Assembly: GCA_963529665.1 (NCBI GenBank)
Contig: CAUSAG010000003.1
Span: 62,001-126,000 of the forward strand
Reading direction: 5' to 3'
Length of the DNA: 64,000 bases
Source of the DNA: Kingella_B sp963529665
GTDB lineage: Bacteria > Pseudomonadota > Gammaproteobacteria > Burkholderiales > Neisseriaceae
How positions within the stretch are numbered: position 1 is the first letter of the stretch; each line of letters opens with the position of its first letter. The notes under the pieces are model-generated. The model ran no database searches, was not told the DNA's origin, and saw only the letters and a list, made by a program, of their open reading frames with translations. Shown one piece after another: positions 16,494 through 24,826 of this stretch. Made by a program: the position numbers and the translations under genes.

Positions 16494-17570
16494 ATGAAAC
16501 CATCCATCCAATCCAAACTGCAAAACCTATCCCACCGCCTTGAAGAAGTAACCGCCTTGCTCGGCTCGCCCGAAGCCACCGCAAACATGGACAGCTATCG
16601 CCGTCTCAACCAAGAGCACGCCGAGCTTACGCCCATCGTGGAAACCTACCACGCCTACACCCAAGCGCAAAACGATTTGGCAGACGCGCAAGAAATGTTA
16701 TCCGACCCCGAAATGAAAGACTTTGCCGCCGAAGAAATTCAGGCTGCCAAAGAAGCCATTGAACGGCTGGATTTTGAATTGCAAAAACTGTTGCTGCCCA
16801 AAGATGCCGATGACGACAAAAACATCTTTATAGAAATCCGCGCAGGTACGGGCGGCGACGAAGCCGCGCTGTTCGCAGGCGACCTTTTGCGCATGTACAG
16901 CCGCTATGCCGAGCGCAACAGCTGGCAAACTGAAATCGTTTCCGCCAACGAAAGCGACTTGGGCGGCTACAAGGAAGTGATTGTGCGGCTGATTGGCTTG
17001 GGCGCATACAGCAAACTGAAATTTGAATCGGGCGGACACCGCGTGCAGCGCGTGCCTGCCACCGAGAGCCAAGGGCGCATTCACACATCCGCCTGCACCG
17101 TTGCCGTGATGCCCGAAGCGGACGAATTGGAAGAAATCCAGCTCAACCCCGCCGATTTGCGCATCGACACCTTCCGCGCATCGGGCGCAGGCGGGCAACA
17201 CATCAACAAAACCGACTCCGCCATCCGCATCACCCACCTGCCAACGGGCATGGTGGTGGAATGCCAAGACGGCCGCAGCCAGCACGCCAACAAAGCCCAA
17301 GCGATGAAGGTACTCGCCGCTCGGCTCAACGACAAACAAAAACGCGAAGCCCAAGCCAAAGAAGCCGCCGAGCGCAAATCCCTAATCGGCAGCGGCGACA
17401 GGAGCGAGCGCATCCGAACCTACAACTACCCACAAGGCCGCGTAACCGACCACCGCATCAACCTTACCCTGCACAAGCTGGATTTTGTGATGGATGGTGA
17501 TATGGAAGAAATCACCAGCGCACTGATTGCCGAGCATCAGGCGGAGTTGCTGGCGGCGATGGGGGATTGA
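16494..17570 (+). CDS. prfA: Peptide chain release factor 1
   Basis: 358 residues. RF1 ends translation at UAA and UAG. The stop-codon reading PxT motif appears in RVPATESQG and the catalytic GGQ is at residues 233-235 (GAGGQHINKTDS), the glutamine that PrmC methylates. An in-frame DUS encodes EIQAAKEA near residue 82. No ribosome site is visible; initiation must rely on the leader sequence. Confidence 0.97.
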   Translation: MKPSIQSKLQNLSHRLEEVTALLGSPEATANMDSYRRLNQEHAELTPIVETYHAYTQAQNDLADAQEMLSDPEMKDFAAEEIQAAKEAIERLDFELQKLLLPKDADDDKNIFIEIRAGTGGDEAALFAGDLLRMYSRYAERNSWQTEIVSANESDLGGYKEVIVRLIGLGAYSKLKFESGGHRVQRVPATESQGRIHTSACTVAVMPEADELEEIQLNPADLRIDTFRASGAGGQHINKTDSAIRITHLPTGMVVECQDGRSQHANKAQAMKVLAARLNDKQKREAQAKEAAERKSLIGSGDRSERIRTYNYPQGRVTDHRINLTLHKLDFVMDGDMEEITSALIAEHQAELLAAMGD

Positions 17571-17584
17571 TTACCGCAAGAGCA

Positions 17585-17627
17585 AAAGGCAGCCTGAAAA
17601 CGAATCATCCCGTTTTCAGGCTGCCTA
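17585..17627. terminator. prfA terminator (inverted DUS pair)
   Basis: AAAGGCAGCCTGAAAACG and CGTTTTCAGGCTGCCT form a stem between the convergent prfA and the small gene at 17637, so it can serve both strands. Confidence 0.75.
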
Positions 17628-17636
17628 AATTGTCAT

Positions 17637-17876
17637 CTATCTAATCAACGGATCATTCGGGTCTAAAATCCGCGCGATAACAGCTTCATCGCTGGAACGA
17701 AGATTATGGCGCAGAATTTGCAACGCCTTGATTCTATCCGTGCAATATTGGATAAACGCCGCGCAAGGTTCGGCTTTTTGGCGCTCTTCTTCCCGCGCCT
17801 GAATAAACGGCTGTGCTGCACCGTCCAAAGTTTCCAGTGCCACTTCATAATTCATGCCGATAATGGGTTCTTTCAT
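17637..17876 (-). CDS. Small hypothetical protein downstream of rpoD
   Basis: 79 residues, start set by AGGAGA 5 nt before the ATG at 17874-17876; the open frame extends upstream to 17942 through the rpoD terminator. The protein is soluble and charged (AREEERQKAEPC), mostly helical, with no family I recognise. It follows rpoD on the same strand, but the rpoD terminator separates them, and its ribosome site lies right after the terminator T run, so it may depend on read-through. Confidence 0.6.
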   Translation of the reverse strand: MKEPIIGMNYEVALETLDGAAQPFIQAREEERQKAEPCAAFIQYCTDRIKALQILRHNLRSSDEAVIARILDPNDPLIR

Positions 17877-17885
17877 ATTCTCTCC

Positions 17886-17935
17886 TAAAAAAACGGCATA
17901 GACGGTTTCGTTAAAAACAAAACCAGCTATGCCGT
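17886..17935 (-). terminator. rpoD rho-independent terminator
   Basis: ACGGCATAG (17893-17901) and CTATGCCGT (17927-17935) form a 9 bp stem; on the minus strand it runs into TTTTTTTAGGAG. It lies 8 nt after the rpoD stop. Confidence 0.8.
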
Positions 17936-17943
17936 ATGGCAAA

Positions 17944-19914
17944 TTATTTCCCTTCTTCGCTATCCAAGAAACTTTTCAGCTTATCGGAACGCGTTGGGTG
18001 GCGCAATTTTCGCAGCGCCTTGGCTTCAATTTGGCGAATGCGCTCGCGCGTAACGTCAAACTGCTTGCCCACTTCTTCCAGCGTGTGGTCGGTGTTCATA
18101 TCAATGCCAAAGCGCATCCTCAGCACTTTCGCCTCACGCGGCGTTAGGCTTTCCAACACGTCGGCGGTTACTTCGCGCAGGCTGGAATACATCGCCGCTT
18201 CGGCAGGTGCAACGTTGTTCACATCCTCAATAAAATCGCCCAAGTGGCTGTCGTCATCATCGCCAACGGGTGATTCCATAGAAATCGGCTCTTTGGCGAT
18301 TTTCATGATTTTGCGGATTTTGTCTTCGGGCATTTCCATCAATTCCGCCAGTTTGGCAGAATCGGGGTCTTCGCCTGTTTCTTGCAGATATTGGCGCGAA
18401 ATGCGGTTCATTTTGTTAATCGTTTCAATCATGTGCACAGGAATGCGGATAGTGCGCGCTTGGTCGGCGATGGAGCGCGTAATCGCTTGGCGAATCCACC
18501 ATGTTGCATAGGTTGAAAATTTATAACCACGGCGATATTCAAATTTATCCACCGCTTTCATCAAGCCAATATTGCCTTCTTGAATCAAATCAAGGAATTG
18601 CAAACCACGGTTGGTGTATTTTTTGGCGATGGAAATCACCAAACGCAAGTTTGCCTGAATCATTTTTTGCTTGGCGGCAGCGGTTTCTTTTTCGCTTTTC
18701 ACCATGTTTTTGCTGATTTCTTTCAATTCGGCAATGGATACGCGCGCGTGTTGCTCCTGCTCTGCCATTTCGGTTTGTTTTTCCAAAATGGCGTAGCGGA
18801 AGCGATCCAGCGTTTCACTCCACACGCGTTTTTTGGCGATTTCATCTTCAATCCATTCCAAATTGGTGGCGTTGGGCAGGAAATTGGTGATGAAATAATC
18901 TCTGTCCATGTTAACGCGGTCTAGGCAGATGTCGCGGATTTCGCGTTCCAGCTTGCGAATTTTTTCTACGCGCGAACGCAGGCTGTCGCTCAATTTTTCA
19001 ATTTGGCGAGTGGAAAAACGCACTTCCAGCAATTTGTTGGCGATGTTGCCGCGATGTTCTAGGTATTTCGCGCTGCTGCTGCCGCTTTTGTCTAACGCGC
19101 GAATCATCAGGTTGTAGCTTTTTTCAATTTGTTTGAAGTGGTCTAAAACTTGGGCTTTAAGTTCTTCCAAGTTTTGGCTTTCCATGGCGGCGCTATCGCT
19201 TTCGTTGTCATCATGGTCTTCGCTGCTGTCGTCGCTGTCGCCATCTTCGGCGGCATCTTCGCTGGATGCGGCTTGATTGTTATTCAGGCTGCTTTCCAGA
19301 TGCCCTAAGCCCAGCTCGTTGAGCAAAACTTCGTTGGGATCAATGATGGCTTCCACCACTTCGTCCACTTTGATTTCGTCTTTTTTGATTTGGTTGATTA
19401 AATCCAAAATCTCGCCGATAGACCCAGGGCAGGCTGAAATGGCTTGAATCATGTTTTTTAGGGCGTTTTCAATTTCTTTGGCGATTTTGATTTCGTCTTC
19501 GCGGGTAAGCAAATCCACTTGCCCCATTTCGCGCATATACATCCGCACGGGGTCGGTGGTGCGCCCGAATTCGGAATCGGCTTGCGATAGCGCGGCTTCA
19601 GCTTCGGCAACGGCGTCTTCATCGGTGATGGCGGTGCTGTTGTCGTTCATCAACAGGCTATCGGCATCGGGCGCTTCTTCGGTTACTTGAATGCCCAAGC
19701 CTTGAATCATATTGACGATGTTGTCAATCTGCTCGGCATCAGACATATCGTCGGGCAGGGCATCGTTGATTTCAGCGTAGGTGATGTAGCCGCGCTCTTT
19801 GCCTTGGATGATGAGTCGGCGCAGGCGTTCGCGCTGCTCTTCGGGAGTGAGCGGGCGGTTGTCGTTGTTTACGGCTTCTTCGTTTTCTTGCTCGGGGATT
19901 TGGTTTTCAGACAT
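17944..19914 (-). CDS. rpoD: Primary RNA polymerase sigma factor RpoD (sigma-70)
   Basis: 656 residues from the ATG at 19912-19914; an in-frame GTG 9 nt upstream (19921-19923) is also possible, and neither has a clear ribosome site. Region 1.1 opens the protein. A non-conserved segment around residues 215-245 is strongly acidic with runs of D, E and S. Region 2 includes KKYTNRGLQFLDLIQEGNIG and the -10 recognition helix YKFSTYATWWIRQAITRS; region 4 ends with the DNA-reading helix DVTRERIRQIEAKALRKLRH. It directs housekeeping transcription. Confidence 0.97.
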   Translation of the reverse strand: MSENQIPEQENEEAVNNDNRPLTPEEQRERLRRLIIQGKERGYITYAEINDALPDDMSDAEQIDNIVNMIQGLGIQVTEEAPDADSLLMNDNSTAITDEDAVAEAEAALSQADSEFGRTTDPVRMYMREMGQVDLLTREDEIKIAKEIENALKNMIQAISACPGSIGEILDLINQIKKDEIKVDEVVEAIIDPNEVLLNELGLGHLESSLNNNQAASSEDAAEDGDSDDSSEDHDDNESDSAAMESQNLEELKAQVLDHFKQIEKSYNLMIRALDKSGSSSAKYLEHRGNIANKLLEVRFSTRQIEKLSDSLRSRVEKIRKLEREIRDICLDRVNMDRDYFITNFLPNATNLEWIEDEIAKKRVWSETLDRFRYAILEKQTEMAEQEQHARVSIAELKEISKNMVKSEKETAAAKQKMIQANLRLVISIAKKYTNRGLQFLDLIQEGNIGLMKAVDKFEYRRGYKFSTYATWWIRQAITRSIADQARTIRIPVHMIETINKMNRISRQYLQETGEDPDSAKLAELMEMPEDKIRKIMKIAKEPISMESPVGDDDDSHLGDFIEDVNNVAPAEAAMYSSLREVTADVLESLTPREAKVLRMRFGIDMNTDHTLEEVGKQFDVTRERIRQIEAKALRKLRHPTRSDKLKSFLDSEEGK

Positions 19915-19923
19915 AGGAGGCAC

Positions 19924-20377
19924 TCGGTAGATAATGGTGATTGATCTGCGTATTTTTTAGGCTGTTCTGCTTTGATGTGGCGCAGAGATTGGGAACGGCT
20001 GGATGGTTTAACCTGCAATAGCACGCGATGGCTTTCAGGCGCAAAGTTTCTCGGATATTGTGGTTAGGGCTTGGAATTGCAAGGGCAGCCTGAAAAAGGA
20101 TTGGGATTTCAGGCTGCGGTTATGGGGATGTTGCTGCGGCTTGTTGCTTTGGTGTAAACAAGCGTGGCGTGTTTTTCAGGCTGCCTTGGGCTGCGCGGCT
20201 GTGTTATGCCTAAGGGCTTTAATTGGCAGCCTGAAATTTTCCTGCTTGGGTAAACGCAGAAACCTTTTGACGCTGGTTATCCAAATCATCAAAAGGCTTG
20301 GGTTTAAACACGCATGTTTTGTTCGCAACGAAATGCAAGCTGGGTTGCGATAAAACATGGGTTAAGCAAAAGGGATT
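19924..20377. other. 454 bp gap upstream of rpoD
   Basis: No gene found. It holds several DUS copies (including an inverted arrangement between about 20172 and 20236) and two hairpin-capable stretches, CCTTTTGA/TCAAAAGG near 20264-20302 and a long arm pair around CATGTTTTG/AAAACATG at 20311-20358, which probably end the minus-strand gene at 20378. Confidence 0.6.
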
Positions 20378-21226
20378 TTATTTGCCGTTGGCAAAGTATT
20401 TGGCTTCAATCTCGGCATATTTGCCGCTGGCGCGCACTTTGGCGAGCGAGTTGTTCAGCAGTGCTAGGGTTTGGGCATCGTCTTTGCGGACGGCTATGCC
20501 GTAGTGCTCAGCAGGAAAGTCGGGCAGTTCTACCATTTTGAAGCCTTTGCTGCTGTTGTTTTTGATGTAGTGCGCCACAACAGCGTTGTCCAAAATGCCA
20601 GCGTCCACGCCGCCGTTTTCTACTTCTTTGGTGAGCAAGCCTACGTTGTCAAAGCGGACAACTTGCTCGCTGGTTGCGCCAAAGATTTTTTGCGCGGCGT
20701 AATCGCCTGTGTAGCCTGTTACCACGCCGATTTTGGGCAGTTTTTTCAGCTCTTCAACGTTAGACACGTTTTTGCTTGGTGGCACCAAAACAACTTGGGT
20801 GATTTTGTAATAAGGCTCGGTGAACGCCATGCTGGCTTTGCGCTCGTCGGTGATGGTGATGCCTGAGATAAGCGCGTCGGCGTCGCCATTGCTTAATGCG
20901 GGGAACAGGCTTTCCCAAGGTTGGTCTTTATATTCCACTTTAAAATTGCCCGCTTCGCCCATGGCGTTAATCAGGTCAATATCAAAGCCTGTTACTTTTT
21001 TGTTTTCGTCCAGCGATTCAAACGGGGCGAATGCGGCATTGCCCGCCACGCGCAGCACTCTGCCGCCGCCATCTACTGCGCCTGATGCGCTTGAAGCGGC
21101 GGCTGGCGTGGCATTGCCTGTGTTGGATGCGCTGTTGTTAGCAGGAGTGTTGCTTTGCCCACCGCAAGCGGTTAGCGAGAGAGCAAGGCATGAGAATGCG
21201 GCAGATAGCCATGTTTTTGCAGCCAT
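20378..21226 (-). CDS. Amino-acid ABC transporter substrate-binding lipoprotein
   Basis: 282 residues. A lipobox LTAC (Cys21) is followed by a long Ser/Asn/Ala linker, then a type 3 periplasmic binding domain: LRVAGNAAFAPFESLDENKK, the signature GFDIDLINAMG, and SGITITDERKASMAFTEPYY. This is the polar/basic amino acid binding family (GlnH/ArtJ-like). The ligand is not readable from sequence. AAGGAA sets the start. Permease and ATPase genes are not adjacent. Confidence 0.87.
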   Translation of the reverse strand: MAAKTWLSAAFSCLALSLTACGGQSNTPANNSASNTGNATPAAASSASGAVDGGGRVLRVAGNAAFAPFESLDENKKVTGFDIDLINAMGEAGNFKVEYKDQPWESLFPALSNGDADALISGITITDERKASMAFTEPYYKITQVVLVPPSKNVSNVEELKKLPKIGVVTGYTGDYAAQKIFGATSEQVVRFDNVGLLTKEVENGGVDAGILDNAVVAHYIKNNSSKGFKMVELPDFPAEHYGIAVRKDDAQTLALLNNSLAKVRASGKYAEIEAKYFANGK

Positions 21227-21346
21227 TTTGGTATTCCTTGTGAGAGTTGGATTGACAGGAAAGAATGAGCGGATTTTACATGATGTTTGGGGTGGAATGT
21301 AAGCGATTTTTAAGTTTTGTGAACCAAAGGCAGCCTGAAAATAGCA

Positions 21347-21374
21347 AACCGCTTTTCGCGGGGGAAAAGCGGTT
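21347..21374 (-). terminator. Hairpin downstream of the FKBP gene
   Basis: AACCGCTTTTC (21347-21357) pairs with GAAAAGCGGTT (21364-21374), 22 nt after the stop of the minus-strand FKBP gene. Confidence 0.6.
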
Positions 21375-21395
21375 GATTGCGTTTTAAAAGCGGGA

Positions 21396-22292
21396 TTATT
21401 TAGCAGGTTGTTGCGCTTGTTGCATTTGCTGCATCTGTTGCATTTGCTTGGCTTGTTGCTCTTGCGCGCGTTTCACCAATTTGTCGCCTTCACCTTTTTG
21501 TACTTTGTTTACTTTGATGTCAAACACCAGCACCGAGTTGGCAGGGATGCTGCCTTGAGCGCGTTCGCCGTAAGCCAGTTTGGCTGGGATGTAAAGCGTG
21601 TATTCGCCGCCTTCTTTCATCAATTGCAAGCCTTCAACCCAGCCTGGGATGAAAGCGCCATCCACCACGGGCGCGTCCATGGGTTGATTGTTGTGGTTTT
21701 TGCTGCTGTCAAACACGGTGCCATCGGTTAGGCGACCTTCGTATTCTACGGTTGCTAAGTCGCCTTTGGCGATTTGTGCGCCTGTGCCTTCTTTGGTTAC
21801 TTTGTATTGCAGGCCTGATTCGGTGGTTTTCACGCCTTCTTTGGCTTTGTTATCGGCTAGGTATTTTTCGCCTGCGGCTGCGGTTTCGCTGGCTTGTTTT
21901 CTAGCAAATTCGTCCATTTTCTTTTGCACGCTGGCAATGGCGGCTTGCGCTTGTTGCTCGTTCAGCTGCGATTGCGTGCCTGCCATTTGGTCGTTCATGC
22001 CTTTAATCAGAGCTTCGGTATCTACTTCAACACCGCTTTTTTTCAGCATATTCAATTGCGCACTCATGGCAAATTGGTAGCCCAGCAAGTAGCCCAGTTG
22101 TTTGCTTTCGGTTTCCAAGCCTGCTACGGGAGCAGAAGCGGCGGGCGCGGATGTTGCTGCGCCTGATGCGCTGGACGCGGCAGCGAGGGCTGCGCCTGAT
22201 GCGGCTGGGGCGGGCTGCCCTGCGTTTTGGTTACACGCGGCTAGGGCGAGCGAAGCGGCGATGATGCTTAAAATAAAAGAATGTTTTTTCAT
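21396..22292 (-). CDS. Mip/FkpA-type FKBP peptidyl-prolyl isomerase lipoprotein
   Basis: 298 residues from the ATG at 22290-22292. A lipobox LAAC is followed by an Ala/Ser/Gly linker, an N-terminal dimerisation helix bundle (about 60-165), and a C-terminal FKBP domain with VEYEGRLTDGTVFDSS, FIPGWVEGLQLMKEGGE and IPANSVLVFDIKV. These enzymes help fold outer-membrane and secreted proteins; the neisserial Mip is exposed on the surface and aids survival in host cells. The tail after the domain is an unusual Gln/Met run (KQMQQMQQMQQAQQ), encoded by short repeats. Confidence 0.9.
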   Translation of the reverse strand: MKKHSFILSIIAASLALAACNQNAGQPAPAASGAALAAASSASGAATSAPAASAPVAGLETESKQLGYLLGYQFAMSAQLNMLKKSGVEVDTEALIKGMNDQMAGTQSQLNEQQAQAAIASVQKKMDEFARKQASETAAAGEKYLADNKAKEGVKTTESGLQYKVTKEGTGAQIAKGDLATVEYEGRLTDGTVFDSSKNHNNQPMDAPVVDGAFIPGWVEGLQLMKEGGEYTLYIPAKLAYGERAQGSIPANSVLVFDIKVNKVQKGEGDKLVKRAQEQQAKQMQQMQQMQQAQQPAK

Positions 22293-22402
22293 GGGTATAG
22301 CCTTTTTCGGTTGGATTGAAAGGGCGCGATTATAGCCGTTTTTTATTTGTTGGCACATTCGTTTATAATGGTCTTTTCGTTTGCTTAACAATTTTATTAA
22401 CA

Positions 22403-23386
22403 ATGGATAACAACATAGTAACCATCACGGCATGGCGACCAGAAGATGAGCCGTGGCATCCTAACTATAAGAAAAACTCGCCCAATTTGTTCAACGAAGC
22501 CCAAGGCAGCCTGAAAACGCTGCGCGATGTGTTGCGCTTTGCTGTTAGCCGCTTTAACGAAGCGGGTTTATTTTTTGGGCATGGCAGCGACAACGCACAC
22601 GATGAAGCGGCGTATTTGATTTTGCACACGCTGCATTTGCCGCTGGATACGCTGGAACCTTATTTAGACGCGGTGTTGCTCAACGACGAGCGCAATCAAT
22701 TATTAGAGCTGATTCGCCGCCGCGTAGAAGAGCGCGTGCCTGTGGCATATCTCACGCATCAGGCTTGGCAGGGCGAATATGATTTTTATGTGGACGAGCG
22801 GGTGATTGTGCCGCGCTCATTTGTGTACGAGCTTTTGGGCGAACCGCTTGCGCCGTGGATTGAGTATCCCGAGCTGGTGCACCGCGCGCTGGATTTGTGC
22901 ACGGGCAGCGGCTGCTTGGCGATTCAGATTGCCGACCATTACCCCGCCGCGCAAGTGGACGCGGTGGACATCAGCCTAGACGCGCTGGAAGTGGCGGCAA
23001 TTAACGTGGAAGATTATGGGCTGCAAGCGCGCATCAATCTTATCCACACCGATTTGTTTGAAGGCTTGGAGGGCACCTACGATTTAATCGTTTCCAATCC
23101 GCCGTATGTGGATGCCGAGAGCGTGGCAGCCTTGCCCGATGAATATTTGCACGAGCCAGAATTGGCGTTGGGCAGCGGCGCGGACGGCTTGGATGCCACG
23201 CGCGAAATCCTGCTGCACGCGGCAAAATTCCTGAACCCCAAGGGCGTGCTGTTGGTGGAAATTGGGCATAACCGCGATGCGCTGGAAGCGGCGTATCCCG
23301 AGCTGCCGTTTATGTGGCTGGAAACCAGCGGCGGCGACGGGTTTGTGTTTTTGCTCACGCGCGAGCAGCTTTTGGGGCAGGAATAA
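22403..23386 (+). CDS. prmB: Ribosomal protein L3 glutamine methyltransferase PrmB
   Basis: 327 residues from the ATG at 22403; the frame opens upstream at 22316 without a ribosome site. PrmB methylates a glutamine of ribosomal protein L3. The SAM-binding motif is DLCTGSGCLAIQIA, and the catalytic motif is NPPY (IVSNPPYVDAES). The N-terminal helical domain carries an in-frame DUS (AQGSLKTLRD). A TATAAT at 22364-22369 is its likely -10. It diverges from the FKBP gene. Confidence 0.93.
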   Translation: MDNNIVTITAWRPEDEPWHPNYKKNSPNLFNEAQGSLKTLRDVLRFAVSRFNEAGLFFGHGSDNAHDEAAYLILHTLHLPLDTLEPYLDAVLLNDERNQLLELIRRRVEERVPVAYLTHQAWQGEYDFYVDERVIVPRSFVYELLGEPLAPWIEYPELVHRALDLCTGSGCLAIQIADHYPAAQVDAVDISLDALEVAAINVEDYGLQARINLIHTDLFEGLEGTYDLIVSNPPYVDAESVAALPDEYLHEPELALGSGADGLDATREILLHAAKFLNPKGVLLVEIGHNRDALEAAYPELPFMWLETSGGDGFVFLLTREQLLGQE

Positions 23387-23393
23387 TGACGCG

Positions 23394-23436
23394 ATAGGCA
23401 GCCTGAAAATGCGGATGGGGTTTCAGGCTGCCTATC
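23394..23436 (+). terminator. prmB terminator (inverted DUS pair)
   Basis: GATAGGCAGCCTGAAA (23394-23409) and TTTCAGGCTGCCTATC (23421-23436), a 16 bp stem 8 nt after the prmB stop. Confidence 0.8.
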
Positions 23437-23526
23437 ATTGCGCATTGATTGGCGGTTATCCAAGCAAACGGTTTTTGTTATCCCGCTATTTTTGTAGGCA
23501 GAGGCAGCCTGAAAATATTTTTAACA

Positions 23527-23560
23527 GCGCACGGCTTGCCAGCAAGCCGTAGGGACGCGA
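23527..23560 (+). repeat. Left inverted repeat of AT-rich cassette
   Basis: GCGCACGGCTTGC-CA-GCAAGCCGT plus AGGGACGCGA. It is itself a palindrome and is repeated in opposite orientation at 24059-24093. Confidence 0.8.
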
Positions 23561-23673
23561 AACGGCGTTTCAGGCTGCCCAATCATTTGCGCCTGCGTTT
23601 GAGTGTAGAGTGTTTTCAGGCTGATTAAACTCACAAGCAATATTATTAAACGTGTAAAGCAGTGGGCAATACA

Positions 23674-23994
23674 ATGAACAGTAACCTCAATGAAGAATTA
23701 GCTTTTGATGGCTTTTTTAGCGAATTTGTAGAGTATCAAACATCTAACGAGATATTGAAATTCCTTTTTTCATTGCCTATTGGACAATGGTTTAATACTC
23801 GTATTTTTGTAGAAAAATTTGAACAGCTAAAAAGAATGTATGAAAACAATTCTGTGTTAAGTAAGTTAAATATATCAATATGCTGGCTGAATGAACCAAA
23901 CCCTCACTATAATCAATACAAAATAATATTATTTATGGATGAAAACATGAATTATTACAGATTAGCTTATTATAATAGCCATGCACTGATTTAA
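23674..23994 (+). CDS. Orphan AT-rich hypothetical protein
   Basis: 106 residues from the ATG at 23674 (a GTG at 23662 would add four). The gene is strikingly AT-rich and uses TTA, AAT and ATA codons, unlike its neighbours, so it is probably acquired. The protein is acidic and aromatic-rich (FDGFFSEFVEYQTSNEILKF, then WLNEPNPHYNQYK), soluble, with no family I recognise; small orphan immunity-type proteins often look like this. It sits alone between inverted ~35 bp repeats (23527-23560 and 24059-24093). Confidence 0.6.
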   Translation: MNSNLNEELAFDGFFSEFVEYQTSNEILKFLFSLPIGQWFNTRIFVEKFEQLKRMYENNSVLSKLNISICWLNEPNPHYNQYKIILFMDENMNYYRLAYYNSHALI

Positions 23995-24058
23995 TGACAT
24001 TACGCATTTTCAGGCTGCCTCAACGCGGGCGCACTATAAGGCAGCCTGAAAAGCCTCC

Positions 24059-24093
24059 TCGCGTCCCCTACGGCTTGCGTGCAAGCCGTGCGC
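24059..24093 (-). repeat. Right inverted repeat of AT-rich cassette
   Basis: TCGCGTCCCCT followed by ACGGCTTGC-GT-GCAAGCCGTGCGC, the reverse complement of 23527-23560 apart from one extra C and a changed loop. Confidence 0.8.
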
Positions 24094-24216
24094 TGGCAAA
24101 AAAATAACCAGAGGCAGCCTGAAACCACCTTGCGCGGTTGCCCATCGTTATGCTATTAACCGCCAGCCCTTTTTAGAACCTGTATTCAATCTAATCAACA
24201 TCCATCCACCCAAACC

Positions 24217-24720
24217 ATGAAACGAGCCAAACAATTCCCCTTTCTCACCATCCAAAAACAACGTTTTGCCTTCGCCTTTGACAACCAAAGCAGCGAGCGC
24301 AACCTGCCCAGTGAACGCCAGTTTTACCAATGGATTTGGCACGCGCTGAAAAACGAATACCGCCGCGCTGAAATCTCGTTGCTGCTGCTAGACGAAGCCG
24401 ATGCACGTGCCTACAACCGCGACTATCGCCAAAAAGACTACGCCACCAATGTGCTGAGTTTTGCGCTCAACGAGGGCGAAATGATGCTGCCCGCGCAAGA
24501 TGATACGCTGCGCGGCGATTTAATCATTTGTCCGCAAGTGGTGCGCCGCGAAGCCACCGAGCAGGGCAAGCTGCTGGCACATCACTACGCGCACCTTGTG
24601 CTGCATGGCACGTTGCATTTGATGGGCTACGACCACATCAACGACGACGAAGCCGAGGAAATGGAAGCGTTGGAAACCCGATTGCTGGCGCAGTTGGGCA
24701 TTGCCAATCCGTATGAATAA
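24217..24720 (+). CDS. ybeY: Endoribonuclease / rRNA maturation factor YbeY
   Basis: 167 residues. YbeY is a metallo-endoribonuclease needed for 16S rRNA 3' processing and ribosome quality control. The zinc-binding signature HGTLHLMGYDH provides H130, H134 and H140; the preceding NRDYRQKDYATNVLSF is also conserved. ybeY is usually followed directly by corC; here bioB and a NADAR gene lie between them. No good ribosome site before the ATG. Confidence 0.95.
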   Translation: MKRAKQFPFLTIQKQRFAFAFDNQSSERNLPSERQFYQWIWHALKNEYRRAEISLLLLDEADARAYNRDYRQKDYATNVLSFALNEGEMMLPAQDDTLRGDLIICPQVVRREATEQGKLLAHHYAHLVLHGTLHLMGYDHINDDEAEEMEALETRLLAQLGIANPYE

Positions 24721-24826
24721 ATAGGCAGAATAGGCAGCCTGAAAGCCGTTTAGCCAAGCCAAAATGCCAATTTCGCCCTAGCCGCCCCCAGAGGCAGCCT
24801 GAAAACCCAATCTATAAGGAAACCCC

